This document shows, piece after piece, positions 1-5,562 of a stretch of 11,422 nucleotides of DNA (the stretch's first letter is position 1; each line of letters starts with the position of its first letter). The notes beneath the pieces are model-generated. The model had not been told where the DNA came from, ran no database searches, and worked only from the letters and a program-made list of their open reading frames with translations. The translations under genes and the position numbers were made by a program. The DNA comes from Roseiarcus sp036502965 (GTDB taxonomy: Bacteria > Pseudomonadota > Alphaproteobacteria > Rhizobiales > Beijerinckiaceae): contig DASXXT010000113.1 of assembly GCA_036502965.1 (NCBI GenBank), positions 1 through 11,422 on the forward strand. The letters are read 5' to 3'.

Positions 1-2
1 GC

Positions 3-137
3 GCGGTTTCGCCAAACGGTCAACGTCTCGCGCTGAAAAACCGCCGTAGCGTGACGGGAATCCGAGATCGCCGGACCGGTTGCCCGCATAACAGTTTTGG
101 CGCTCGATCTATTCTCCCGGGTCGGCGCTCTGGGTGA
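3..137 (+). pseudogene. possible 3' end of a WD40-like repeat gene (partial, left edge)
   Basis: The third forward frame is open from the window edge to a TGA at 135-137. Its first residues, AVSPNGQRLAL, followed about 12 residues later by IRDRRTG, resemble the core of a WD40 beta-propeller repeat (SPDG.RLA ... W/D..TG). The usual tryptophan of the WD position is replaced by arginine, and nothing after about residue 30 looks like a repeat. It may be the C-terminal tail of a propeller protein that starts outside the window, a decayed copy, or chance. The call rests on one short motif. Confidence 0.22.
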
Positions 138-300
138 GCAACGACGGAGGATACTGGGCGGCTGGCGCGTGAGAACGCCTACGTTGAAGGCTGGCGTGTG
201 CGTGGCGCGGCTTGGCGGAGGCCGCGGCCAATCGCATTTTAGCGCAACATTTTGGCCTTTATCGCGTTTACCCGCGACCCTATCCAGAAAGAACACTTCT

Positions 301-480
301 ATGCGGCACGTGAAAGCTTGCTCGGCGTGTGGCAAACCGGCATCCGTTGCGAGCGCATCGTGCTTGTGGTGCGGACAGCCGAAGACGTTGTTCTCGGTCA
401 GCCTCATGGCGGCATTGAAAGCCGCAGTGCTTTCTGTGATCGGGTTCCTGTTTAAGCGTAGGCGCACCCTTCAACCCTGA
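301..480 (+). CDS. possible small zinc-ribbon membrane protein, 59 aa
   Basis: The 59-codon frame begins at ATG 301. Residues 6-10 read CSACG and residues 21-25 CLWCG, a paired CxxCG arrangement typical of a zinc ribbon. A hydrophobic stretch follows (about residues 32-49, SVSLMAALKAAVLSVIGFLF) and the protein ends in a basic tail, KRRRTLQP. This suggests a metal-binding head held at the inner membrane by one C-terminal helix. The frame stays open further upstream to a TTG at 97, but that part is arginine-rich and unlike a protein, so I prefer 301. The ribosome binding site is weak (AGAAAG about 10 bases upstream). I do not recognise a named family. The gene stands alone and converges on the antiporter. 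The ordered C-C, hydrophobic, basic architecture is the main support. Confidence 0.42.
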   Translation: MRHVKACSACGKPASVASASCLWCGQPKTLFSVSLMAALKAAVLSVIGFLFKRRRTLQP

Positions 481-564
481 CTCTGGTTTAGGATGTGAGC
501 GCCGAGTTCGGCGGACCCACTCGCGCTTTCCGCGGCGCGTGAGGACGCCAACGGCCATCCCTCC

Positions 565-1713
565 CTACGCCTGAAAGATCAGCAACACATAGGCTGCAAA
601 CAACAAGAGATGGACGACGCCCTGCAGAATGTTCGTGTGTCCGCTGGTGAAGGTGATCATGCTGACCGCGAGCGTCAGAATGAGAAGCGCCAGGTCGGTG
701 TGCTCAACTCCGAGGACGATCGGGCGGTCGATGAGGTGGTTGATGAGCAGCACGGAGGGGATCGTCAGTCCGATCGTAGCCAGCACAGAGCCCAGAAAAA
801 TATTGACTGCTCTCTGCATCTGGTTCGCCAGCGCCGCCTTCACGGCCCCGATCGACTCAGGCGCGGCGACAAGGGTGGCCATCAAGACGCCGCCGAGCGG
901 CGCGGGCGCCTGCAAGGTTTCGAGGAGGTAGTCGATCGGCGGTCCGAATTGGTCGACGAGATAGACGATGGCGGCCATGTAGGCGACCAGCATGATGGTC
1001 GAGAACCAGAGCGGCGCCGCGAGCTCATGCGCCTCCGCCTCGGCCTCGGAGGCGAGGGCAAAGTAGCCATGATAACGACCGGTCTGGAGAACGAGAAAGA
1101 GGCCGTACAGCCCGAGCGAGACAACCACCAGGACGAGCGCCTGGGCGACCGAATAAGTGGGACCCGGAGTCGTTTGGGTGAAGTCCGGCATGATCAGGGC
1201 GAAGGCCGCCAGAGGCAGAACAACGCTGAGATAGGCGTTGGCCCCTTGCAGATTGAACGTCTGCTCGCGATGCCTGATTCCGCCGATAAGCAGGCTCACC
1301 CCGACCATCCCGTTCATGATGATCATGATGACGGCGAGCAGTGTATCGCGCACCAGAGTCGGATTGGGGCCACCATGGCGCACGACCGCCGAGATCGCGA
1401 CGACTTCGATGGAGGTGATGGTGAGCGTCAGCAGCAGCGTTCCATAAGGCTCGCCGAGACGTTCGGCGAGGTGTTCCGCGTGGCGAACGACGCAGAGGGA
1501 CGACCACAGCACGACGCCGAACAGCCAAAGAAGAATTGCGGTCAGGACCAGCGGATTGTCGAGCCGGGCAAAAAGCTGATCTTCGAACAACGCGAAGGCG
1601 GCGACAGAAGCCGCACTTACAGGCAAGAACCATTCGGCGCGCGCTTGCCTCGCCAAGCCGTGGGACGCCAGTCCTTCCGGAGCGGAAATGAGCGGGTCGT
1701 TATGCGACGTCAC
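565..1713 (-). CDS. chaA: calcium/proton antiporter, ChaA family
   Basis: This 382-aa polytopic membrane protein belongs to the CaCA cation/Ca2+ exchanger superfamily. ChaA-type members export Ca2+ (and in E. coli Na+ or K+ at high pH) in exchange for protons across the inner membrane. Two inverted alpha repeats are visible. The first is around residues 87-109 (GEPYGTLLLTLTITSIEVVA, with the key glutamate at about 103). The second is around 284-320 (APESIGA, glutamate at about 286, then NQMQRAVNIFLGSVLATIGL). About ten hydrophobic segments surround them. The central cytoplasmic loop is acidic (residues 222-230, SEAEAEAHE), comparable to the acidic loop of E. coli ChaA. The start is GTG at 1713: an in-frame TGA lies two codons upstream and no alternative ATG occurs before residue 130. 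A GGAAAG motif lies upstream. Length matches the family (about 360-390 aa). It is monocistronic. The ion actually transported is inferred from the family. Confidence 0.92.
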   Translation of the reverse strand: MTSHNDPLISAPEGLASHGLARQARAEWFLPVSAASVAAFALFEDQLFARLDNPLVLTAILLWLFGVVLWSSLCVVRHAEHLAERLGEPYGTLLLTLTITSIEVVAISAVVRHGGPNPTLVRDTLLAVIMIIMNGMVGVSLLIGGIRHREQTFNLQGANAYLSVVLPLAAFALIMPDFTQTTPGPTYSVAQALVLVVVSLGLYGLFLVLQTGRYHGYFALASEAEAEAHELAAPLWFSTIMLVAYMAAIVYLVDQFGPPIDYLLETLQAPAPLGGVLMATLVAAPESIGAVKAALANQMQRAVNIFLGSVLATIGLTIPSVLLINHLIDRPIVLGVEHTDLALLILTLAVSMITFTSGHTNILQGVVHLLLFAAYVLLIFQA

Positions 1714-2012
1714 GCTGCTTCACTTTCCAAACGGATATCGCCCATGCGTGGGAAGCCAATAGGCCACCAAAGCCTTATGGACGGCAATGGGAAAGCGCCG
1801 GTCGGCGGTTACGAAATTGCTCCCGGGATTGCGGTGACGAGAGATCACGGCGCCGGGCGCGCCGGCGCCTATTCCAGTCGGCGATCGGACGACGCTGCTC
1901 GCTGCGCGGGCAAGAGCAGGGACCGGCGTTTCGCGAGCTGTGAACCATCGAACGAAAGGCCGAGGCGAGAGGGGACGCGGCGCGGTTGGATCGTGTGCGC
2001 ATGGCTTGAATC

Positions 2013-2031
2013 AGAAAGTTGAACAATTTCT
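2013..2031. promoter_or_regulatory. near-palindromic operator-like site
   Basis: AGAAAGTTG at 2013-2021 and CAATTTCT at 2024-2031 form an inverted repeat separated by AA, imperfect by one missing base. It lies 300 bp upstream of the antiporter start and 350 bp upstream of the FGE-like start. That is far for either promoter, so a regulatory role is only a suggestion. Confidence 0.2.
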
Positions 2032-2157
2032 TCCACAAAAACTGAATTCGTGCTACACATTCCCTGGTCGCCAATTCATCGGCCCCGATGCGGCAGGCCG
2101 GCGAAGAAAGGAAGGGTATGACGCTTGTCATTGGATTGGTCTGAAAGGCGAGAAAAA

Positions 2158-2251
2158 TTTTTATTTGAATCGGCCGTAACCCATTGAAAAGCCCCGATTC
2201 CAAAAAATAAACGTAAGCAAAAGAAAGCAATTTTACTTGCGTTTATTTGCG
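2158..2251 (+). repeat. dispersed repeat, copy A (pairs with 5197-5289)
   Basis: This 94-bp stretch aligns with 5197-5289 in the same orientation, with about 12 substitutions and one single-base gap, roughly 87% identity by hand count. Both copies share the strings TTTTTATTTGAATC, GCCGTAAC, ATTGAAAAG, AAAAAATAAA, GAAAGCAAT and CTTGCGTTTATTTGC. Both copies sit in intergenic spacers and both are much more AT-rich than the surroundings. Sequence further left (about 2031-2100 versus 5059-5125) shows weaker resemblance, so the full element may be about 230 bp. No transposase is associated. Confidence 0.75.
2205..2248. repeat. hairpin within repeat copy A
   Basis: Arms 2205-2222 and 2231-2248 are inverted repeats of 18 bp with two mismatches (one a possible G-T wobble) around an 8-base loop. 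The stem is mostly A/T. It resembles the hairpin in copy B (5244-5296), so foldability is kept between the copies. Confidence 0.6.
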
Positions 2252-2286
2252 TTACTAGCGCTTAGTGGCGTTTATTGCCGCTTGCT
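2237..2286 (+). repeat. degenerate 10-bp periodic repeats after copy A
   Basis: Consecutive decamers read TTGCGTTTAT, TTGCGTTACT, AGCGCTTAGT, GGCGTTTATT and GCCGCTTGCT. A GCG/GCC-then-pyrimidine pattern recurs every 10 bases, close to one helical turn. Copy B has a cleaner version at 5275-5304. Phased binding sites are one possible reading; slippage remnants are another. Confidence 0.4.
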
Positions 2287-2382
2287 TGAATCGATTTTGG
2301 CGCGCCTGCCGGGCCGCCACGACACGAACTGAACGTCCCGAGGCTGTCTTAATGCCCGCACAATCGCCATCCGCATATTTCT

Positions 2383-3270
2383 ATGCTTCCGTGGATTAAC
2401 GGAGCCGCGATACAGGCGGTCGCGCTCGCGGCCTGCTTTGGCGTTCTGAGCATCGCCGACAATGCCGCCGGCCGATCCGCCTTACAAATGATCCCAAGCG
2501 CGCTGGCTGCCGGGCAGGGCGACGCAGACGCGGCAAAGCCTGGCGCCGAGTTCAGGGATTGCGCGAACTGCCCGGCGATGATCGTGATTCCCGCCGGACG
2601 TTTCAACATGGGTTCGCCCAAGGACGACCCTGACGCGCGCTCCAATGAGCGCCCGCAGCATGAGGTGACGATCAGGGGTCCGATCGCCGTTGCAAAGTTC
2701 GAGGCGACATTCGACGAATGGGATGCGTGCGTCGCCGCAGGCGCGTGCCCGCGAGCCCCGGACCGTTGGGGACGCGGACAGATGCCCACAATCAATGTGA
2801 GTTGGAATGACGCCCAGCAATACGCCGCCTGGCTCTCGCGGGTCACGGGCAAGCGTTACCGTCTTCTGACGGAGGCGGAATGGGAGTACGCCGCGCGCGC
2901 TGGCGCTGTCACCCGCTATGCCTGGGGCGCTGGTCCGGGCGAGAGCGAAGCCAATTGCGACGGCTGCGGAAGCCGGTGGGATCTGCGGCAGACGGCGCCT
3001 GTCGGCTCGTTCAAGCCGAACGCGTTTGGACTCTACGACATGCAGGGCAATGTCTGGGAATGGGTCGAGGACGCCTCGCACGACAATTATGACGGCGCCC
3101 CCAAGGACGGGTCGGCGTGGACGTCGGGCGATGCGAACTATCGAATCGTCCGCGGCGGTTCCTGGCGCAACGACACGTCGCTTGTTCGCGCCGCAGTCCG
3201 CGACAAGCGCAACATCCATGTCGCGTTTGACACGCTTGGCTTCCGGGTGGCCACGGCGCTGAGTCCCTGA
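2383..3270 (+). CDS. exported formylglycine-generating-enzyme (SUMF1-like) domain protein, catalytic cysteines absent
   Basis: This 295-aa protein has a hydrophobic N-terminus (residues 8-24) suggesting secretion, followed by an FGE-sulfatase domain of C-type-lectin-like fold over about residues 62-293. Hallmarks are VIPAGRFNMGSP (68-79), RPQHEVTI (90-97), the FEATFDEWDAC segment (106-116), INVSWNDAQQYAAWL (137-151), RLLTEAEWEYAARAG (160-174), GLYDMQGNVWEWVED (216-230) and RIVRGGSW (254-261). True FGE enzymes carry two catalytic cysteines just after RGGS. Here the segment reads WRNDTSLVRAAVRDKRN with none, so sulfatase activation is unlikely and the role is unknown. The family also includes EgtB, PvdO and NirV-type proteins. 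The start at 2383 is the only one possible after an in-frame TAA at 2350. No Shine-Dalgarno is visible, so it may be leaderless or weakly translated. Cysteines at 60 and 63 precede the domain. No sulfatase gene lies nearby. Confidence 0.85.
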   Translation: MLPWINGAAIQAVALAACFGVLSIADNAAGRSALQMIPSALAAGQGDADAAKPGAEFRDCANCPAMIVIPAGRFNMGSPKDDPDARSNERPQHEVTIRGPIAVAKFEATFDEWDACVAAGACPRAPDRWGRGQMPTINVSWNDAQQYAAWLSRVTGKRYRLLTEAEWEYAARAGAVTRYAWGAGPGESEANCDGCGSRWDLRQTAPVGSFKPNAFGLYDMQGNVWEWVEDASHDNYDGAPKDGSAWTSGDANYRIVRGGSWRNDTSLVRAAVRDKRNIHVAFDTLGFRVATALSP

Positions 3271-3275
3271 TCGTC

Positions 3276-3313
3276 CGGCCCGCGCTTAGCTAGCGGCGCC
3301 GGCGAGCGGGCCG
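3276..3313. terminator. possible bidirectional hairpin between convergent genes
   Basis: CGGCCCGC at 3276-3283 and GCGGGCCG at 3306-3313 form a perfect 8-bp inverted repeat with a 22-base loop, placed between the stop codons of two converging genes. No T-run follows on either strand, so it is not a classical intrinsic terminator. Position is the main support. Confidence 0.35.
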
Positions 3314-3321
3314 CGCCCGTT

Positions 3322-3585
3322 TCAACGGCCGCCACGGCCGGCGTAGAAGCCGCTTGTCTGCCCGTATTTGGTGGGATCATACGGATTGTAGTTGGGAAAA
3401 TCGGGGCCGGCGACGACCCCGGGGGTTGTCTGGGACGAGAGATTGACTGCCTGATTGGCGTTGCAGCCGGCGAGCGCGAACGCCGCGACCGCGACGATGA
3501 CGCGGAACCACATGGGCGCTGTCCAACGCATTGGAGACGACCAGGCGGGCGATCTTTTGGTCGACACGCAGGAGAAGTAAACCAT
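3322..3585 (-). CDS. small predicted lipoprotein, 87 aa
   Basis: The protein contains a membrane-directing segment, MWFRVIVAVAAFALAGC, ending in the lipobox LAGC. The mature part would be about 46 residues, rich in N, Y, P and G (NYNPYDPTKYGQTSGFYAGRGG), and anchored by lipidated cysteine in the inner or outer membrane. Start choice is uncertain. ATG 3585 has the only good Shine-Dalgarno (GGTGGAG, six bases before it), which gives a long n-region with cysteine at position 41. ATG 3531 or 3513 gives a textbook 16-22-residue signal peptide but a poor ribosome binding site. The family is unknown to me, though short lipoproteins with a Tyr/Pro/Gly-rich tail are common in Hyphomicrobiales. It converges on the FGE-like gene. 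Confidence 0.62.
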   Translation of the reverse strand: MVYFSCVSTKRSPAWSSPMRWTAPMWFRVIVAVAAFALAGCNANQAVNLSSQTTPGVVAGPDFPNYNPYDPTKYGQTSGFYAGRGGR

Positions 3586-3591
3586 CAGGTT

Positions 3592-3598
3592 CTCCACC
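3592..3598 (-). promoter_or_regulatory. ribosome binding site for ATG 3585
   Basis: On the minus strand this reads GGTGGAG, six bases before the ATG at 3585. It favours the longer lipoprotein start over the two internal ATGs. Confidence 0.5.
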
Positions 3599-3760
3599 CT
3601 TGCGCGGGCGGTTTGGGCCGGCCGACTGGCGTCTAAGGCTGCGAGGCCGCCGCACTATAGCGGGTTTTCGCTTGGATTTCCTGGCCGCCGGCCGACTCCG
3701 GGGTTCAGGCCATCGCGGCTAGCGTCTATCCTATCATCGATGGTCACCCCGGGAGTTCCG

Positions 3761-4504
3761 ATGACGGCGCGTTCAATCCCGAGGGCGCGCTGCTTGGTGC
3801 TGGCGCCGATCCGCCTCGTGCTGAGCGCCGCCGCGTCGTGCAGGGCAATGTCCGACGAGCCGCCATTGCCGCCGCTTCGCCCGCCGGAGCTCGGGCCACC
3901 TGCGAAAGCGCCTGCAGAGCCGCCGCCTCCAGCGCCCAGCGAAGGCGCGGCTTTGACCTGCCTCGCGAAACTGACCGCGGCCGGCGCTAGCGCGGAGGCT
4001 GCGCCGGCGCCCTCGACCTCCGTCGAGGGGTGTGGGATCAATGCGCGGTTCGGCTGTCATCGATCACGGTCGCAGGCGGCGATATCGTGAGCCTGCCTAA
4101 CCGGCCGCTTCTCGCCTGCGAATTCGCCGCCGTGCTCGCCGACTATGTCCGCCTCGTCGTCGCGCCGCTCGGGCAGGCGATGCTGCGCGCCAAGCTGGCG
4201 GCGATCGAAACCGGCCCCGGCTATTAATGCCGGAGCCAGGACCGCGTCGCGCAGCAAGATCACCGCCCACGCCAAGGGACTGGCGGTCGATTTCGTTGCC
4301 ATCGCGTTCGCAGACAAGCGTCGGGTCCTGATCGAGCGCCAGACGGGCACGGATGAAACCTCGTATTTCTGCGCCATACGGATGGCCGCGTGCGGTTGGT
4401 TCACGACGGTTTTGGGCCCCGGCGCCGACGCGTTCCACGCCAACAACATGCATCTCGATATCGAACAGCACGGATCAAGCGGGAACTATCGCATTTGCGA
4501 GTAG
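3761..4504 (+). pseudogene. extensin-like C-terminal domain protein, frameshifted
   Basis: Three segments in changing frames together spell an extensin-like protein (COG3921/PF06904 type). The first, 3761 to about 4044, has a signal-like start, a proline-rich linker (PPLPPLRPPELGPP...EPPPPAP) and CLAKLTAAG...GCGIN. The second, about 4045-4224, gives VRLSSITVAGGDIVSLPNRPLLACEFA in the next frame and ends at TAA 4225-4227. That frame resumes as CRSQDRVA. The third, about 4253-4504, gives KITAHAKGLAVDFVAIAF, FCAIRMAACGWFTTVLGPGADAFHANNMHLDI and GNYRIC. Adding one base near 4042-4046 restores INAPVRLSS, and removing one near 4249-4255 restores the third frame, so the two shifts cancel. The conserved His/Asp motifs (HAKGLAVD, FHANNMHLD) are intact, so decay looks recent unless these are sequencing errors. 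Start ATG 3761 has GGGAG five bases upstream. The protein would be envelope-located; its biochemical role is not established. Confidence 0.8.
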
Positions 4505-4505
4505 C

Positions 4506-4883
4506 TCACGCGTATTGCGCGACCCCATTGCCGAACGACCAGTTTTCCTTTTTGACCTCGACCAGGCTGATGAAGACGTCTTCCCGGCGCAGGCTGAGGC
4601 TTGCTGCGAGCCCGTCGGCGATCGCCTTGTAGAGCGCCTTCTTCTGCTCGACCGTCCGGCCCTCGTTCCAGGTGATCTGGATTATCACCAGGTCCTCGGT
4701 GCGGCGGATGTCGAGGTAGTTCGTATCGAAGACGAAGTTTTCGGCGTCGTGTTCAGCGATCACCTGGAAGCGATCGTTCTTCGGCGCGCCGACGCCGACC
4801 AACGCCTCATGGACGATGCGGCTGATCGCCTTCCGACAAGCGGTCTGCTTGCCTTTACACAGATCGATACGGACGAGAGGCAT
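4506..4883 (-). CDS. tautomerase family protein (4-oxalocrotonate tautomerase-like)
   Basis: This 125-aa cytoplasmic protein begins MPLVRIDL, so Pro becomes residue 1 after Met removal. That is the catalytic base of the tautomerase superfamily. The pattern RFQVIAEHDAENF (38-50), LVIIQITWNEGRTVEQKKALY (65-85) and the C-terminus EDVFISLVEVKKENWSFGNGVAQYA is typical of the about 125-130-aa subgroup (Tautomerase_2, PF14552). Family members interconvert keto and enol forms of small 2-oxo acids; the physiological substrate here is unknown. The frame is open upstream to 4928, but ATG 4883 is preferred. It places Pro second and has AGGAG seven bases before it. The gene converges on the broken extensin-like gene, with a single base between the two stops. 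No catabolic neighbours point to a pathway. Confidence 0.9.
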   Translation of the reverse strand: MPLVRIDLCKGKQTACRKAISRIVHEALVGVGAPKNDRFQVIAEHDAENFVFDTNYLDIRRTEDLVIIQITWNEGRTVEQKKALYKAIADGLAASLSLRREDVFISLVEVKKENWSFGNGVAQYA

Positions 4884-4890
4884 GGGTCTT

Positions 4891-4895
4891 CTCCT
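4891..4895 (-). promoter_or_regulatory. ribosome binding site of the tautomerase gene
   Basis: AGGAG on the minus strand, seven bases before ATG 4883, decides the start in favour of the proline-2 form rather than the 15-residue longer frame. Confidence 0.75.
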
Positions 4896-5037
4896 GAGGG
4901 TTGGATGCAATTGTCGCTCGCCGGACACAAAGTCGGCGGACGAGGGCCTTCGTGACCGTCGATCCTAGGCCTCGGCTCGGGTGCACGCCAGCGCAAGGCC
5001 ATCGAGACCGAGTCGCGGGAGAGCCTGGAGGCGGAGC

Positions 5038-5062
5038 AAAAAAAAAAAGCTCGTGGCTTTCC
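5038..5062 (-). terminator. A11/T11 tract with short hairpin, intrinsic-terminator-like
   Basis: On the minus strand AAAGC CACGA GCTTT is followed by an unbroken run of T (the A11 tract at 5038-5048 on the plus strand). This gives a 5-bp stem, extendable by G-T pairs, and a strong T tail. It would end leftward transcription coming from the repeat-B region. No gene is visible upstream of it on that strand, so a purpose is unclear. Confidence 0.35.
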
Positions 5063-5196
5063 AAAAGTAGAAATCTGTGTTATCCATTGATCCAGTCGCG
5101 GAATTGGACCCGCGGCTGGCGGGTCGCCCGAAGAGGGAGCAGACGGAGGTGAAGGGGGCGAGCGGTTTCGGCGCCGACCGCGAGCGGGAAGAAGAT

Positions 5197-5289
5197 TTTT
5201 TATTTGAATCCGCCGTAACTTATTGAAAAGGCCCGATTGGAAAAAATAAATGCAAGTAAATGAAAGCAATTTGCTTGCGTTTATTTGCA
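5197..5289 (+). repeat. dispersed repeat, copy B (pairs with 2158-2251)
   Basis: This 93-bp copy is about 87% identical by hand to 2158-2251 in the same orientation. The minus strand of both copies would read similar short peptides (SGLFN.LR.IQIK), but neither frame continues into a shared protein, so I treat the conservation as DNA-level. Confidence 0.75.
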
Positions 5290-5296
5290 TTTATTT
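5244..5296. repeat. 26-bp-arm hairpin in repeat copy B
   Basis: Arms 5244-5269 and 5271-5296 are complementary at 23 of 26 positions around a single central base. An alternative register pairs the left arm with 5274-5286. Such a long AT-rich inverted repeat could extrude as a cruciform or fold as RNA. Confidence 0.65.
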
Positions 5297-5304
5297 GCGT
5301 TTGT
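5275..5304 (+). repeat. three tandem 10-bp units
   Basis: The units TTGCGTTTAT, TTGCATTTAT and TTGCGTTTGT follow one another directly, differing from the first at one position each. They overlap the end of repeat copy B and match the unit found at 2237-2256 beside copy A. Confidence 0.6.
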
Positions 5305-5318
5305 TTTCTTGTGCTTGG

Positions 5319-5340
5319 GCGGTGCCCGGCCGAGCACCGC
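5319..5340. repeat. GC-rich perfect hairpin
   Basis: GCGGTGC at 5319-5325 and GCACCGC at 5334-5340 form a perfect 7-bp stem, and the eight bases between can pair further (CGG/CCG). No T-run follows on either strand. It lies just after the AT-rich repeat B and could be part of that element's border or a transcription-attenuating structure. Confidence 0.45.
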
Positions 5341-5365
5341 GGACTCGCGTCGGTGGCGCAAAATA

Positions 5366-5416
5366 TCGCGCGAGGCGCCGCTTAATTTCATGTCGCGCGA
5401 GGCGCCGCTTAATTTC
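5366..5416 (+). repeat. perfect 24-bp tandem direct repeat, 27-bp period
   Basis: Positions 5366-5389 and 5393-5416 are identical over 24 bases, separated by ATG. Each unit holds a GGCGCC palindrome and the tail CTTAATTTC. The pair lies about 150-200 bp upstream of the desaturase start. It could be a double binding site or a recent slippage duplication. Confidence 0.8.
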
Positions 5417-5477
5417 GCGAGCCCGAGGCCCGAATCGTCATCGCTTTTTCATGGCTGCCTGTCTATGAGTCCCCGCG

Positions 5478-5493
5478 AGGATCGATTGATCCT
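5478..5493. promoter_or_regulatory. palindrome upstream of the desaturase gene
   Basis: AGGATC at 5478-5483 and GATCCT at 5488-5493 are perfect inverted repeats with a 4-base spacer. They end 69 bases before the desaturase ATG, a plausible place for an operator. No regulator is identified. Confidence 0.3.
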
Positions 5494-5552
5494 TCCCTCG
5501 GCGCAGTCGAACACCCGCTCGACGACGCTTTCCTGCAAAGCGCATATCGGGC

Positions 5553-5558
5553 GGAGGT
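5553..5558 (+). promoter_or_regulatory. ribosome binding site of the desaturase gene
   Basis: GGAGGT, a near-complete Shine-Dalgarno sequence, ends four bases before ATG 5563 and supports this start. Confidence 0.7.
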
Positions 5559-5562
5559 CAGG

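Larger units (their letters stand above)
1714..2382. other. intergenic spacer, 669 bp, no convincing gene
   Basis: The spacer separates the divergent antiporter (-) and FGE-like gene (+), so promoters for both should lie here. None is certain. The left part (1714-2010) is GC-rich and featureless. From about 2011 the composition turns AT-rich and includes a near-palindrome at 2013-2031, repeat copy A at 2158-2251, a hairpin and decameric repeats up to about 2285. Minus-strand reading frames across it are low-complexity and arginine- or serine-rich, and I do not call them genes. Confidence 0.6.
4884..5562. other. intergenic spacer, 679 bp, no convincing gene
   Basis: This spacer lies between the divergent tautomerase and desaturase genes. 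It contains in order an A11 tract (5038-5048), repeat copy B (5197-5289), decamer repeats to 5304, a GC hairpin (5319-5340), a 24-bp tandem duplication (5366-5416) and a short palindrome (5478-5493). Reading frames through it are proline- or serine-rich with no recognisable domain. Confidence 0.6.

Noticed and set aside
610..2022. Long plus-strand open frame (470 codons)
   Set aside because: It lies antisense to the clear ChaA-type antiporter and its translation is a low-complexity mix of R, D, E, G and Q, a usual shadow in GC-rich DNA.
1775..2230. 151-codon minus-strand frame spanning repeat copy A
   Set aside because: Only the first about 27 residues resemble the matching frame at copy B; the rest is arginine/serine-rich, so the similarity reflects the DNA repeat.
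4884..4928. Longer tautomerase start at 4928
   Set aside because: It would bury the catalytic proline, whereas ATG 4883 has AGGAG at good spacing and places Pro second.
4760..5290. 176-codon minus-strand frame spanning repeat copy B
   Set aside because: It overlaps the tautomerase in another frame and has proline-rich, unstructured content with no domain.
5366..5416. Possible CRISPR array from the 24-bp repeat
   Set aside because: There are only two copies with a 3-base gap, no spacers and no cas genes.
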